From an uncultured Planctomycetaceae bacterium (GTDB lineage: Bacteria > Planctomycetota > Planctomycetia > Planctomycetales > Planctomycetaceae): DNA of 14,086 bases. Positions 1 to 8,757 of the stretch are shown here, piece after piece. The stretch is from assembly GCA_903921605.1 (NCBI GenBank), contig CAIXQV010000627.1, forward strand, positions 1 through 14,086, in the 5' to 3' direction. The notes below the pieces were generated by a model. That model did not search any database. It was not told the DNA's origin and saw only the letters and a program-made list of their open reading frames with translations. The stretch's first letter is position 1; every line of letters begins with the position of its first letter. The position numbers and the translations under genes were made by a program.

Positions 1-3000
1 GCCGTCTTGACGTATGTGATCACTGACGGGCTTGTCCAGAGTGAACCGGCGACGATCGAGATTGAAGTGACCAATGCTCCTGTTTGGGGTACTGATCGTA
101 GCTTCACGTTGATTGAGAGTACATATATCGAATTTGAGCTTTCTGGAACTGCAGGCAGTGTCGTCAGCGCTGACGGAGATGCCACGACCATCAGCATTAC
201 CGCTCAACCGGCACACGGTTCTTTGACATCGCTGGGAGATAATCGTTGGCGATATACACCGACGCCTGCAAGTTCGAGCGGGTATAACGGCAGCGGTAAC
301 GGAACCACGACCGTAACACGCGGATATCTTGGCCACGATCAGATCACGTTCCGCATTTCCGATGGTATCGTACAGTCGAACCCAGTGACATACACATTCA
401 ACGTCATTGACGCGATGGCTCTGGCTGAAGTCAATGGCCTGCGTGACACATCGATCACGGCCAGTACGGTCCCGGTGCTCTTGCAGACACCAGATCTATC
501 CTCCGGGCAAAATCCTATCCCGGCACCTCAGTTGCCGGAGGCAAACGCGAAGATCCACACCGTGAGGCCAGGAGGAACTGCGACAGGCCAACTCGTGGTG
601 CCAACGGGAGCGACCATGGAGTTTTGGAATGGTACGTCGTGGGTCGATGTTACTGCATCTTCGACGGCCATTGCTTTGACTGGCGGATCTTTGGTTACGA
701 TCAGCCCGGATGGGAATTACTCCGTCACCGGTTCGACAGCCCCAAAGGGAAGCCGTTCAGAGGCACGATTTCGAATCAGCAAGAATTCGCTGGCGACCGA
801 GAGTCGCATCGCAATCGTGTCCAACAATAGTGCGCCGATCCTGGCATCCCCCTTCCTCACAACCGCTGGAGGTTCACTGGTTTCTTTTGTACGTGACGCT
901 GAGGGCGACTCGATCTCATTCACAGAGCAGCCCGGACAGCCAGATGTGATCACGATGAGTTCGACTACACTCACAATTTACCCCAACGGGACGTACGGTT
1001 TCTCATACAATGATGCAGCTCCTCACAGTGAAATGATGCCTTTTCAATTTACTGTGCGAGACCAGTTTGGGGCGTCAACCACTGGTACACTCAACGTCTT
1101 GAAGTTGATTCCGAAATCTTATGTTGCGCCAATTCCTCCGGCGGGACAGACGGACCCACCAGTTGCCTTGGATTCATCAGGCTTTTTTTTGGCATCCGCG
1201 CTTCCGGTAAGCTGGCTACAGGCGAGCGACGGAGGCCATCCGTCAATGACTTTTCAACTTATTGGCGATGACGATGGCGATGGCGATGTCAAGGGAACGT
1301 ACGGGGAGGTGTCGATCGAGAATCGGACCGTCAAATATTCACCGTACGGCCTGACTGTGGGGGTGTTTCTTCAAGAAGGAGCTGAGCCGACAACTTTCTA
1401 CTACAAGGTCACGAATGCCATCGGCTCCTGGGATATTGGCTCTATCAAGATTGGAGCGACCTCAATCGGTGGGGGTGAGATCGCTCAATTCAGTGGTTCA
1501 TACGCGGTGTCTTATTACGACGAGGTCAAAGTTGCGTTTGATACACCTTATGGATCATGGTTCGATGGCGATTTGGCATCCAATGTCTATATCGACATGC
1601 CAAACATTTACAATAACGACGAACCCACCTACTTTCGCGGTAACGTCACGAACAAGCTCCGATTCGAAGTGCAAGGCGATATTCTCTCGCCTTTCCATAT
1701 TAGTGGAAACGCAGACATTGTCTCATGGCGTGCTGCGATTAAGCAACCCGTCTATGCGGGCAGCATTCGGCGATTGATTGCCACAGGCGGAGAATACGTC
1801 GCCGCGTTTTCTGATTCCTACATAGAAGCAGCCTCGCAAAGATACACTGCACCGCAACAGCAAGGGCTTGAAATTGAAACCGGGTTGATTGTCGCGGATG
1901 AAATCGGCTGGGTTTCATGGAGTACGTTGGGGAATGCAGAATCGGTTCGTTGGAAAGCACCCATCATCGGCACGTCGCTTATCAATTCGGTGCTGGCCAA
2001 CGGCTCTCTTGAGAATCTCATCACGTCTGGCGGAAATATTAACTGTGTCCGAGCTGATCTCGAATTGAAGTCGACGATTCAGGCTGGAGGTACGATCGGA
2101 TTTGGAGAAGTTCTTCCTGACTACTCGAGAAGTATTCCAGAGTACTGGGTCTCATCCAGAACAGTGTTTGGAGGGTCAGTGAACTCATTGATCACAGCAG
2201 GCAGTCATATCAACAATGTGCGATCGACGGCAGGTGACATAGAGTCAATCATCCTGGCAGGCGGAAATATCGGCGTCGTAAATGCTGAAGGTGGGAAAGT
2301 CGACTCATACGTCGGTGCCCTGGGGCGAATCAATCAGGTCGCAGCCACGGATGGAATCGACGGCGTCATTGCTGCTCTGTTGAGCATTGGACAGGTTTGG
2401 ACGCAGGCGTCAATTACGGCGACAATACTCGCAGGTACCGGAATCAACACTGTCGAAGCGTGGAACAACATTTCGGGCACTATTCGAGCCCTGGCTGGTC
2501 CAATTCGGCTCGTTTCCGCCGGAACGAAGGACTCATACGGACATGCTGCCACAGGCGGCAGCATCAGTTCCTCGGTGATCTATGCTGGTACGTCAATAGG
2601 AAGCGTCACCGCAAGGAAAGTCATTAACACACAAGGATTCGCTCCCGGAGGCAATATTCAGGTTGCAGGAGGTATCACGGCAGGAGCTGGCTACATTGGC
2701 CAGGTGAGTGCTGGCCAGAGCGTTGCTGCGACCGTAACAGCAGTTGATGACATCGGCAGCGTGGTAGTGGGAAGTTCGATTACGGGATCAATTCAATCCA
2801 AATATGGTTCTGTCATCACCGTTTCCGCTACGACGGAGCAGATTTCGGGGCAGATCAACGCCAAACTCAACATTGGCACCGTCACCGCAGGTACAGATCG
2901 CTTTGGTGCTACCACAGCCGAGACGGGTTCGATCCAGTCAGTCGTCGCGACACAAGGCAAGATTCAGGGCGACACGACAGCACAGAACACTCTCGGCACC

Positions 3001-6000
3001 ATTTCCGCCGGTACCGATATTTCGGGGAATATCACAGCCACAGTGGGAAGTATCGGAAAAATACTGGCAGGGGCGATGACCGCTGGCGACATAACAGGTG
3101 ATATCACGGCGGGGATGTTCATCAACACGATTGATGTGTTCGGTATCGTGAATGGTGAGCGAGGCCACTTTGACACAGGGCTCAGCAATGAACTATGGGC
3201 ACCATTCTGGCACGGGAACGTCGAAGACGATTCAGATCAGCCATTGCCACGCCCTCATTTAGTCATCGCCGTGGCGCAAGGAAACCTGATTGGAAACGTC
3301 CGCGCGGAACTTGGCCTGACAACGCTTTTTGCTGATGGGACTCTGGAAGGAAATGTATCGTCAGACGGATTCGTTTCCGAAGTGACGGCAGTAAAGAATA
3401 TCACCGGGGATGTGTCTTCTAAGTTGAGCGGCACGACGGTCACGACATATGGGGTATTGATGGGCAATGTTTTTGCTTTAAACGGGGCTGCCGTCTTTGC
3501 CTTTGAAGCAATCATTGGAAATATCCTCGCAGAAGAAGGTGCCGCCTATGCGACATCATGGGGAGAGATCACCGGAGATATCGTCGGCACAGATGGCGTC
3601 TGGGTCCGCGCTTGGGGAGACATTACGACAAACGAGATTTCCAGCGATGGAGGTGAAGCGGTCGTTAACAGTGGTGGCACAGTGTATGGCCATATTGAAG
3701 CAGCTTTGGATACGTTTGTAGCGGCCCGTACAAGCATGGACGTAAGTGCTGGCATGAAGAGCCGTTTTGGGGCAGCATTTGGTCTCTCATTGGGCAACAT
3801 CGTCGGTTCAATTTCCGCTCATATGGAAGCCATGACCGCAGGAACAGGGAAGCTGGAAGCTGACATTCTCAGTGAGATCGGCGTCGCGTCAGTCCGATTC
3901 CATGAGTCGGTTGTCCGTTCTTCAATTGAAGGAACAAGTGTCTACGTCGTTGTTCAGAACGAAGTTGATCATTCGGTCATTGATGCGACAACAGGAAGTG
4001 CATTTCTTGATGCGGGTAAGTTCCTCAACTCGTCTTTACTCGCCCCCAATGGGTCAACAGTGCTCCGTTCATGGGGTGAGGTCTCCGGACGAGCCCTGGC
4101 GAAGAACGATGTCATCGTATCCTCGCTTGGAGGAGTCAGCCGAGGGCGATTCGAGTCTCGCGAGAAAAATGTGTTGGTCACCATTCTTGATGCGATGGTT
4201 GCAAATGGTGAAGTGAACATTTCCGCTCTTGGGCAAACTGACTCCAATGTGTCTTTATTGTCATGGGGCCCATTTCAAGGCACAATTACGACCAATGGTG
4301 GAAACATTAATGCTGTGGTCTATGGCGACCTGGACGCAACGATCAACGCAAAGGGCGTAGCAACCGTCTTCGCGTGGGGCGAATTGACAAAGGGCATCAC
4401 AGCCAGGGATGGAGCGATAGTCTTCGCGAGGAAAACGATTTCCGGGGATGTCAATTCTGAAGCAGGAGGGGTTGTTGCTGTTGCTGGAGGGAGCGTCACG
4501 GGGAAAGTGTCTGCGATGGGGGGCAAAGCACAAATCTACGCGCTGGATAACGTTACGAAGGATGTTGACGCAAAGACCGGGATCTTTGTGCAGGCGATGG
4601 GCATCACCAGTCATCTTACTTCCGACAGCGGCGATATCAGTGCCGTGGCCATTAACTCGTTTACGGGAAATGCGAACACGGCGGGCAATGTCTCCGTGTT
4701 TGCAGGAACGTCAATTGCTGAGGATGGCATTTTCAATGCGGGCGGCGGTGTCGATCTCCGAGCGTTTTATACGATCGACGGGGCAACAATTAATGCCGGA
4801 GGGGCGGTCATTGTTTCAGCGCTGGATAAAGTAACCTCATTAAACGTCGAATCCGCAACGACAGTTGGCGTTTCCGGACTCAGCGGAGTGAGTTCTCTCA
4901 CTGTTACTTCTGACAGTAACGTTCTCATCTATGCTGGCGGAAATCTCGATGGGACCGTCAACACAACAGGAGGGCGTATCGATGTCATTGCAACCGGTAA
5001 CATCGAAGGCACTTACACGGGCGGCAGCGATGTCGTATTGACAACCTTTGGAACAGCGAATGAAATCAACATCACTTCACTGCGAGGTAGTGCCAAAATC
5101 TTCGCTGCGAAATCTCTGACAGGAGTTATTAAGGGGGCCGTGGACGCGCATGGCCTGACGCTGGAGTCATTCGACGCAACGATTTCCGGGAACACTGTTG
5201 TGGTGTTTGCGGGGAGTTCTGTGGATGGCAGCATTACCGGAACTACCGACGTTGATGTGACAGCTGGTACCGGCGTTTCCGGGACGATCACGTCCTACGG
5301 CAATGCAAACATAGTTTCCGGCGGAATAGTCGATTCGGAATTTGTTGGTCCACAGCCGTCAGGAAGTTTCACACCCGGCGCAGGAGTCTCGGCCACGGTC
5401 ACGGCTGCGCGTAACGTTAGTGTGAGCGCTCTGGGAGGTTCAATCACGGGAGCGGTCACTTCAAGAAAGGCAAACGTCTCGGTGTTTGCCGCGACTTCGA
5501 TGGACGGCAATCTGAAAGCCGGGGATTCGGTTGTCGCGAGAGCTGTCGACAACATCAGCGGAACAATTGAAGCGTACGGTCTTGCGACAGTCACTTCGAT
5601 TTCCGGAATTACTTCAACAGTCACGTCCACCGGAGGTTCGGTTCAGGTCTTTGCAGGAAAGAACATTACTGGAGATGTCCAGGCGTTTGCGACGGCAGTT
5701 GTCGTTTCAAGCAACGGAAAAATCATTGGCGACGTGACTTCAGACAGTGCGGACGTGATTGCGTTGGCTCTGAGAGCAATTCCTGGCAACCTGAACGCTG
5801 CGGAATCCGTAGCAGCAGTGTCCTTGGGAGCGATTGCAGGCAATGTCTTCGCAGAGAACGGCTCGGCGATCGTGGTTAGCATGGGAGGGGCGGTTACAGG
5901 CTCGGTCACTGCAGGTGAATCAGCAGTTGTCGTTGCATTTGGTGCTGTCGGAACTGCCGTATCTGCGGAAGAGAGTATTTTCGTCTTCTCCATGTCTGGC

Positions 6001-8682
6001 GTGTCTGGAACAATGACAGCCGGAACCAGTGTAACAATTGTAAGTCTAGGCAGTCTCTCAGGAGTCATTGATGCCGGAACATCCATCAGTGCCTTTGCGT
6101 TCGGTTCCGTGGAAGTGACGGCTGGAGGTGGAGACTCCGTTGCCATAGTGTCTGCGTCTGCAGTCAAGGCCACTGTATCTTCCGACGCGTGGGCCGCTGT
6201 AGTTGCCGGTGGCTTTTCGGAAGTGACCGCAACAACAGAAGAAGATTTCTATTACCTCTCGATGGGGCAAGTAAGTCGACTCTTCACGGAAAGTGGTGGC
6301 GATACTTTCGTGTGGACGACAGGCACGATTGATGGTTCTCTCCGTGCTCAGGGAGATATCATTGCCGTCGCACTGGATACTGCAATAGGCACTTACGATG
6401 CTGGTGGCAGCGTTTTTGTGTTGGCTTTCAATTGGTTACATGTTTACGTGCTTGCCGACGTTGATGCAGTAGCTGTTTCGCTGGGCACTGCGTCCAAAGC
6501 TATCTTGAATGCCGGAAGAGATGCTGCACTATTTACCTTTGAATCAGTCACACAACCGCTGGTTCAGGCGGAACGATATGCGACCCTTATCTCGTTTGGC
6601 TCTGCAACTCCCAATTCGCTTGTTGACGGACCGGAAGGCGCGTTTGCATGGATCTACGGTTCGTTCAATGGCACTGTGAAATCCGAATTCGGGTCTGCCG
6701 TGATGGTCGCATTGGGGCAGGCCTTCAACACCGTGGTGGATGCTGCGGAATACGCGTTTGCCATGTCAGCCAGTGACTTCTGGGGAAATGTGACTGCCGG
6801 GAAGTCGGCCCTCGTAGTATCGCTGTTGGGGATGAACGGTTCGGTATCAGCGGCAGAAGATGTTGTACTGCTGTCGGAATCAATGATTTCGGCAAGTGCA
6901 AACTCCGGACGAGATCTGGCAGTGCTCTCCTACGGCGGTGTCTCTGGAGGTTATGTCGCTGGCAGAGATGCGTGGCTCTATACGCTGGGCAGCTTCGACT
7001 CCAGTTTGTTGGCTCGCAGGGATATTCATTTTGTCTACGCAGTTGGTGATATCACGGGACCGATTTCGGCGCTGGGGAATATCGGAGAAACTGACCTTTA
7101 CAGCGGCGCAAGTGCGGGCGGTGGACAAGGAATCTACGACGCCATCTTCTCTCACGGTCACATCATGTCGGCCATTCAGGCAGGACCAATTGGGGGGCGA
7201 ATTTCATCCATCGGGGCGTGGGGACCGATTGATGGCGATATCGATGCGACAGTCAGTATTGGCACGATTCGGTCGGGGGCTGCGGTCTACGCAAATGTTC
7301 ATGCGCCTCAAGTTGGCAGCATCATCCAGTTCAGCCCAACGCTTATCGCATCGACGCCGATCCCGGAAACGCCTGACTCAATTCGAGACGACGTCTTGTC
7401 TGAGGCGGCGTCCGCACGAGCATCACTTCAAGCTGAGCGAGATGATCTGGCTAACCGAATCGCCGCACTGCGACAGGAGTTTGCTGATGCCAGATTCGAG
7501 GCTCAGATGTCCATTGCCGAGTCTCGCGGTACATGGCAAACGGAAGTCGACGAAATTCTCGACAATGCTGACCAAGCGTGGCTGACATCCTACCGAGATG
7601 CAAGAGATGGTCTGAATACAGCCCGTTATGACATGTCGGTATCGATCGAAGCTCTGAAGGCACTGTCCGAGCATGTCAAAGACATGATGAAGGAACAGGA
7701 TGCGGCGTCAATCATTAGAGCCTATGCTGCACTAGGCAGTGTTCTGCAGGAACGGCAAATGACGCTGCAGGAAATGGATAACATGGATGGAAAACTTGCC
7801 AGTGAAAAACAGGAATCGATCTCAAAGCGGCGGACAGCAATGGAGATGCGTTTGAGTCGTTGGGAAGAGTTTAAAGCAAAATACAAGCAGCGACTCACGC
7901 AGGTACTGGCTCAACATCTCTACGCCAAGGCATTCAAAGAGTGGCAAAACGACAAGAACAACGATGGGGTCTGGGGGCTTCGAGATGTCTTAAAAGAAAA
8001 CGGAATTGATATAGACGCGGAAATGTTTGCAAACGAAGTTTATGGCCAACAAGTTATGGTCGCTTTTGCAGAGTGCTTGCCCGGCGCAGGTGCAGTCCTT
8101 GATGCCTTCAAAATGTTTAGCGGGCTTGACGCCGCAGGGAACAAAGTTTCCGGTAGTGAACGATTTCTTGCAGGACTGGCCACAGGATTGTCTTTGCTCG
8201 GACTGGGGGCCGTCGATGGTCCCGCCGACAACGTCGTGGCCATGCAGATCAAAAAGCTCGACGAAGTCACCGATGGCATTAACGACGCATCTCGTGGCCT
8301 GCGACGAGCGGCTGGGGCAGCCGGTGATGTGCTCGATGGAGCGGCCGGTGCCAAACCAGGTGACGGCGGCTGTTTCAAGCCGGGCACTTTGGTTCACAGA
8401 ATGGCTTCAGATCCGCAGGCCGTTCTGGCTTTGCTGGCTGAGGAACTCGCCACGGAGGAACCTGATGAAAGTCTCATCTGGTGGATTCTGACGGGAATCG
8501 CGGCAGCGACCGTTGCCTTGGCCGTGGCAAACGAGCGACGCCGTCACACCGTGAACAAGCCAACCGATTCGCATGTATTGGCAACGTCAAAGATTGATGA
8601 GTTGTTTAGTTCCAATGGCCTCTGGGAGCCTCAGTCGTGGAAGGAGGCAGAACCGGAATCAGAACTGGCGGTCGCATTGTGA
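1..8682 (+). CDS. Giant secreted beta-solenoid protein with pre-toxin and N-terminal Hint motif (5' partial)
   Basis: The frame is open from base 1, so the true start lies upstream; the in-frame TTG at base 7 is not a credible start. About 2,893 codons are visible. Order: cadherin/Ig-like sandwiches (1 to about 1500, with phrases such as ITDGLVQS and ISDGIVQSNP); an acidic DDDGDGD run (1267-1287); a long beta-solenoid (about 1636-7330); an alpha-helical, charged, probably coiled-coil region (about 7375-7950); an EF-hand-like loop DKNNDGVWGLRD (7951-7986); a glycine-rich segment, PGAGAVLDAF through SGSERFLAG (about 8050-8220), resembling pre-toxin TG domains; CFKPGTLVH (8371-8397), the first block of a Hint domain; and a transmembrane helix (8473-8529) followed by ERRR. 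By eye there are only about three cysteines, one of them the Hint cysteine. The likely role is the exported stalk of a polymorphic-toxin system. This rests on architecture, not on a database match. The Hint domain is incomplete here and appears to continue in the downstream cassette. Confidence 0.85.
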   Translation, partial: AVLTYVITDGLVQSEPATIEIEVTNAPVWGTDRSFTLIESTYIEFELSGTAGSVVSADGDATTISITAQPAHGSLTSLGDNRWRYTPTPASSSGYNGSGNGTTTVTRGYLGHDQITFRISDGIVQSNPVTYTFNVIDAMALAEVNGLRDTSITASTVPVLLQTPDLSSGQNPIPAPQLPEANAKIHTVRPGGTATGQLVVPTGATMEFWNGTSWVDVTASSTAIALTGGSLVTISPDGNYSVTGSTAPKGSRSEARFRISKNSLATESRIAIVSNNSAPILASPFLTTAGGSLVSFVRDAEGDSISFTEQPGQPDVITMSSTTLTIYPNGTYGFSYNDAAPHSEMMPFQFTVRDQFGASTTGTLNVLKLIPKSYVAPIPPAGQTDPPVALDSSGFFLASALPVSWLQASDGGHPSMTFQLIGDDDGDGDVKGTYGEVSIENRTVKYSPYGLTVGVFLQEGAEPTTFYYKVTNAIGSWDIGSIKIGATSIGGGEIAQFSGSYAVSYYDEVKVAFDTPYGSWFDGDLASNVYIDMPNIYNNDEPTYFRGNVTNKLRFEVQGDILSPFHISGNADIVSWRAAIKQPVYAGSIRRLIATGGEYVAAFSDSYIEAASQRYTAPQQQGLEIETGLIVADEIGWVSWSTLGNAESVRWKAPIIGTSLINSVLANGSLENLITSGGNINCVRADLELKSTIQAGGTIGFGEVLPDYSRSIPEYWVSSRTVFGGSVNSLITAGSHINNVRSTAGDIESIILAGGNIGVVNAEGGKVDSYVGALGRINQVAATDGIDGVIAALLSIGQVWTQASITATILAGTGINTVEAWNNISGTIRALAGPIRLVSAGTKDSYGHAATGGSISSSVIYAGTSIGSVTARKVINTQGFAPGGNIQVAGGITAGAGYIGQVSAGQSVAATVTAVDDIGSVVVGSSITGSIQSKYGSVITVSATTEQISGQINAKLNIGTVTAGTDRFGATTAETGSIQSVVATQGKIQGDTTAQNTLGTISAGTDISGNITATVGSIGKILAGAMTAGDITGDITAGMFINTIDVFGIVNGERGHFDTGLSNELWAPFWHGNVEDDSDQPLPRPHLVIAVAQGNLIGNVRAELGLTTLFADGTLEGNVSSDGFVSEVTAVKNITGDVSSKLSGTTVTTYGVLMGNVFALNGAAVFAFEAIIGNILAEEGAAYATSWGEITGDIVGTDGVWVRAWGDITTNEISSDGGEAVVNSGGTVYGHIEAALDTFVAARTSMDVSAGMKSRFGAAFGLSLGNIVGSISAHMEAMTAGTGKLEADILSEIGVASVRFHESVVRSSIEGTSVYVVVQNEVDHSVIDATTGSAFLDAGKFLNSSLLAPNGSTVLRSWGEVSGRALAKNDVIVSSLGGVSRGRFESREKNVLVTILDAMVANGEVNISALGQTDSNVSLLSWGPFQGTITTNGGNINAVVYGDLDATINAKGVATVFAWGELTKGITARDGAIVFARKTISGDVNSEAGGVVAVAGGSVTGKVSAMGGKAQIYALDNVTKDVDAKTGIFVQAMGITSHLTSDSGDISAVAINSFTGNANTAGNVSVFAGTSIAEDGIFNAGGGVDLRAFYTIDGATINAGGAVIVSALDKVTSLNVESATTVGVSGLSGVSSLTVTSDSNVLIYAGGNLDGTVNTTGGRIDVIATGNIEGTYTGGSDVVLTTFGTANEINITSLRGSAKIFAAKSLTGVIKGAVDAHGLTLESFDATISGNTVVVFAGSSVDGSITGTTDVDVTAGTGVSGTITSYGNANIVSGGIVDSEFVGPQPSGSFTPGAGVSATVTAARNVSVSALGGSITGAVTSRKANVSVFAATSMDGNLKAGDSVVARAVDNISGTIEAYGLATVTSISGITSTVTSTGGSVQVFAGKNITGDVQAFATAVVVSSNGKIIGDVTSDSADVIALALRAIPGNLNAAESVAAVSLGAIAGNVFAENGSAIVVSMGGAVTGSVTAGESAVVVAFGAVGTAVSAEESIFVFSMSGVSGTMTAGTSVTIVSLGSLSGVIDAGTSISAFAFGSVEVTAGGGDSVAIVSASAVKATVSSDAWAAVVAGGFSEVTATTEEDFYYLSMGQVSRLFTESGGDTFVWTTGTIDGSLRAQGDIIAVALDTAIGTYDAGGSVFVLAFNWLHVYVLADVDAVAVSLGTASKAILNAGRDAALFTFESVTQPLVQAERYATLISFGSATPNSLVDGPEGAFAWIYGSFNGTVKSEFGSAVMVALGQAFNTVVDAAEYAFAMSASDFWGNVTAGKSALVVSLLGMNGSVSAAEDVVLLSESMISASANSGRDLAVLSYGGVSGGYVAGRDAWLYTLGSFDSSLLARRDIHFVYAVGDITGPISALGNIGETDLYSGASAGGGQGIYDAIFSHGHIMSAIQAGPIGGRISSIGAWGPIDGDIDATVSIGTIRSGAAVYANVHAPQVGSIIQFSPTLIASTPIPETPDSIRDDVLSEAASARASLQAERDDLANRIAALRQEFADARFEAQMSIAESRGTWQTEVDEILDNADQAWLTSYRDARDGLNTARYDMSVSIEALKALSEHVKDMMKEQDAASIIRAYAALGSVLQERQMTLQEMDNMDGKLASEKQESISKRRTAMEMRLSRWEEFKAKYKQRLTQVLAQHLYAKAFKEWQNDKNNDGVWGLRDVLKENGIDIDAEMFANEVYGQQVMVAFAECLPGAGAVLDAFKMFSGLDAAGNKVSGSERFLAGLATGLSLLGLGAVDGPADNVVAMQIKKLDEVTDGINDASRGLRRAAGAAGDVLDGAAGAKPGDGGCFKPGTLVHRMASDPQAVLALLAEELATEEPDESLIWWILTGIAAATVALAVANERRRHTVNKPTDSHVLATSKIDELFSSNGLWEPQSWKEAEPESELAVAL
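1636..7330 (+). repeat. Beta-solenoid repeat region within the giant protein
   Basis: The translation shows imperfect repeats of about 17-20 residues, roughly G-x-[VIT]-x-[AS]-x-x-[SG]-[VA]-x-[VA]-x-[SA]-x-G-x-[IV]. Examples are GTMTAGTSVTIVSLGSLS and GVIDAGTSISAFAFGSVE, each 18 residues and adjacent near 6007-6115. Dividing the length by 18 gives on the order of 100 coils; this is an estimate from arithmetic, not a count. Alternating small and hydrophobic residues with regular glycine turns are typical of right-handed beta-helix adhesins and stalk proteins. The DNA is not a perfect tandem repeat, so the array is old or under diversifying drift. Confidence 0.75.
8050..8226 (+). other. Pre-toxin TG-like segment of the giant protein
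   Basis: This stretch encodes a helical, Gly/Ala-rich segment with an LPGAGAVLDAF start, a central SGLDAAGNKVSGSERF turn and a hydrophobic LAGLATGLSLLG end. The pattern of P-x-x-G, then a G-x-x-x-x-G-x-x-x-S-x-x-E-R turn, then a hydrophobic helix resembles pre-toxin TG domains, which sit just before the Hint or toxin part of polymorphic toxins. Here it precedes CFKPGTLVH by about 50 codons, the expected order. The assignment is by pattern recognition only. Confidence 0.55.
8371..8397 (+). other. Hint domain block A (CFKPGTLVH), separated from the rest of the domain
   Basis: CFxxGTxV is the opening motif of Hint/intein domains and carries the cysteine that performs the N-S acyl shift. Normally a strand with PIExIxxGDxVLA follows within a few residues. 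Here the motif is followed by an acidic linker, a transmembrane helix, an arginine cluster and a stop codon. The PIEQIQVGDRVLA strand appears only at 9076-9114 in the next reading frame segment. The intervening 8398-9060 is 221 codons long including the stop. Confidence 0.75.
8473..8529 (+). other. Transmembrane helix at the C-terminus of the giant protein
   Basis: A hydrophobic run, LIWWILTGIAAATVALAVA, is followed directly by NERRRH. Positive charge after the helix predicts that the chain enters the cytoplasm here, so the solenoid and the CFKPGTLVH motif would be on the outer side. The remaining residues up to the stop form a short, mostly polar and acidic cytoplasmic tail. Confidence 0.7.
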
Positions 8683-8757
8683 TTTGTGCCGAACGACCCA
8701 CAGCAATTGATTTCCAGTCACCAACTTCTTTCTTATGATCCTTCAGGACCCTCTCCG
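8683..8757 (+). other. In-frame open linker between giant gene stop and cassette 1 start
   Basis: These 75 bases are 25 sense codons in the same frame as both the giant gene and cassette 1. Only the TGA at 8680-8682 interrupts a continuous frame from base 1 to 10080. The stretch contains a GTG at 8686 and the probable ribosome-binding AGGA at 8745-8748. It could be a short translated spacer, a remnant of an ancestral fused gene, or a readthrough region. Confidence 0.6.
8745..8748 (+). promoter_or_regulatory. Probable ribosome binding site for cassette 1
   Basis: AGGA lies nine bases before ATG 8758. This supports 8758 over the GTG at 8686, which follows the giant gene's stop by three bases and has AT-rich sequence with no Shine-Dalgarno-like motif close by. 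Confidence 0.45.

Noticed and set aside
5643..6173. Minus-strand open frame of 176 codons opposite the solenoid
   Set aside because: Ala/Thr/Pro-rich low-complexity shadow caused by the repeated Gly/Ala/Val codons of the giant gene; no plausible independent gene.
1636..7330. Tandem DNA repeat or CRISPR-like array in the giant gene
   Set aside because: The periodicity is in the protein only; no conserved DNA repeat unit with unique spacers is visible.
6896..7585. Plus-strand alternative frame of 229 codons inside the giant gene
   Set aside because: Runs across the end of the solenoid in another frame, arginine/serine-rich, with no start signal; the giant frame is continuous and protein-like here.
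8686..8757. GTG 8686 as the start of cassette 1
   Set aside because: It is in frame, but the paralogue starts at the position matching ATG 8758, which also has a Shine-Dalgarno-like AGGA; kept only as an alternative.
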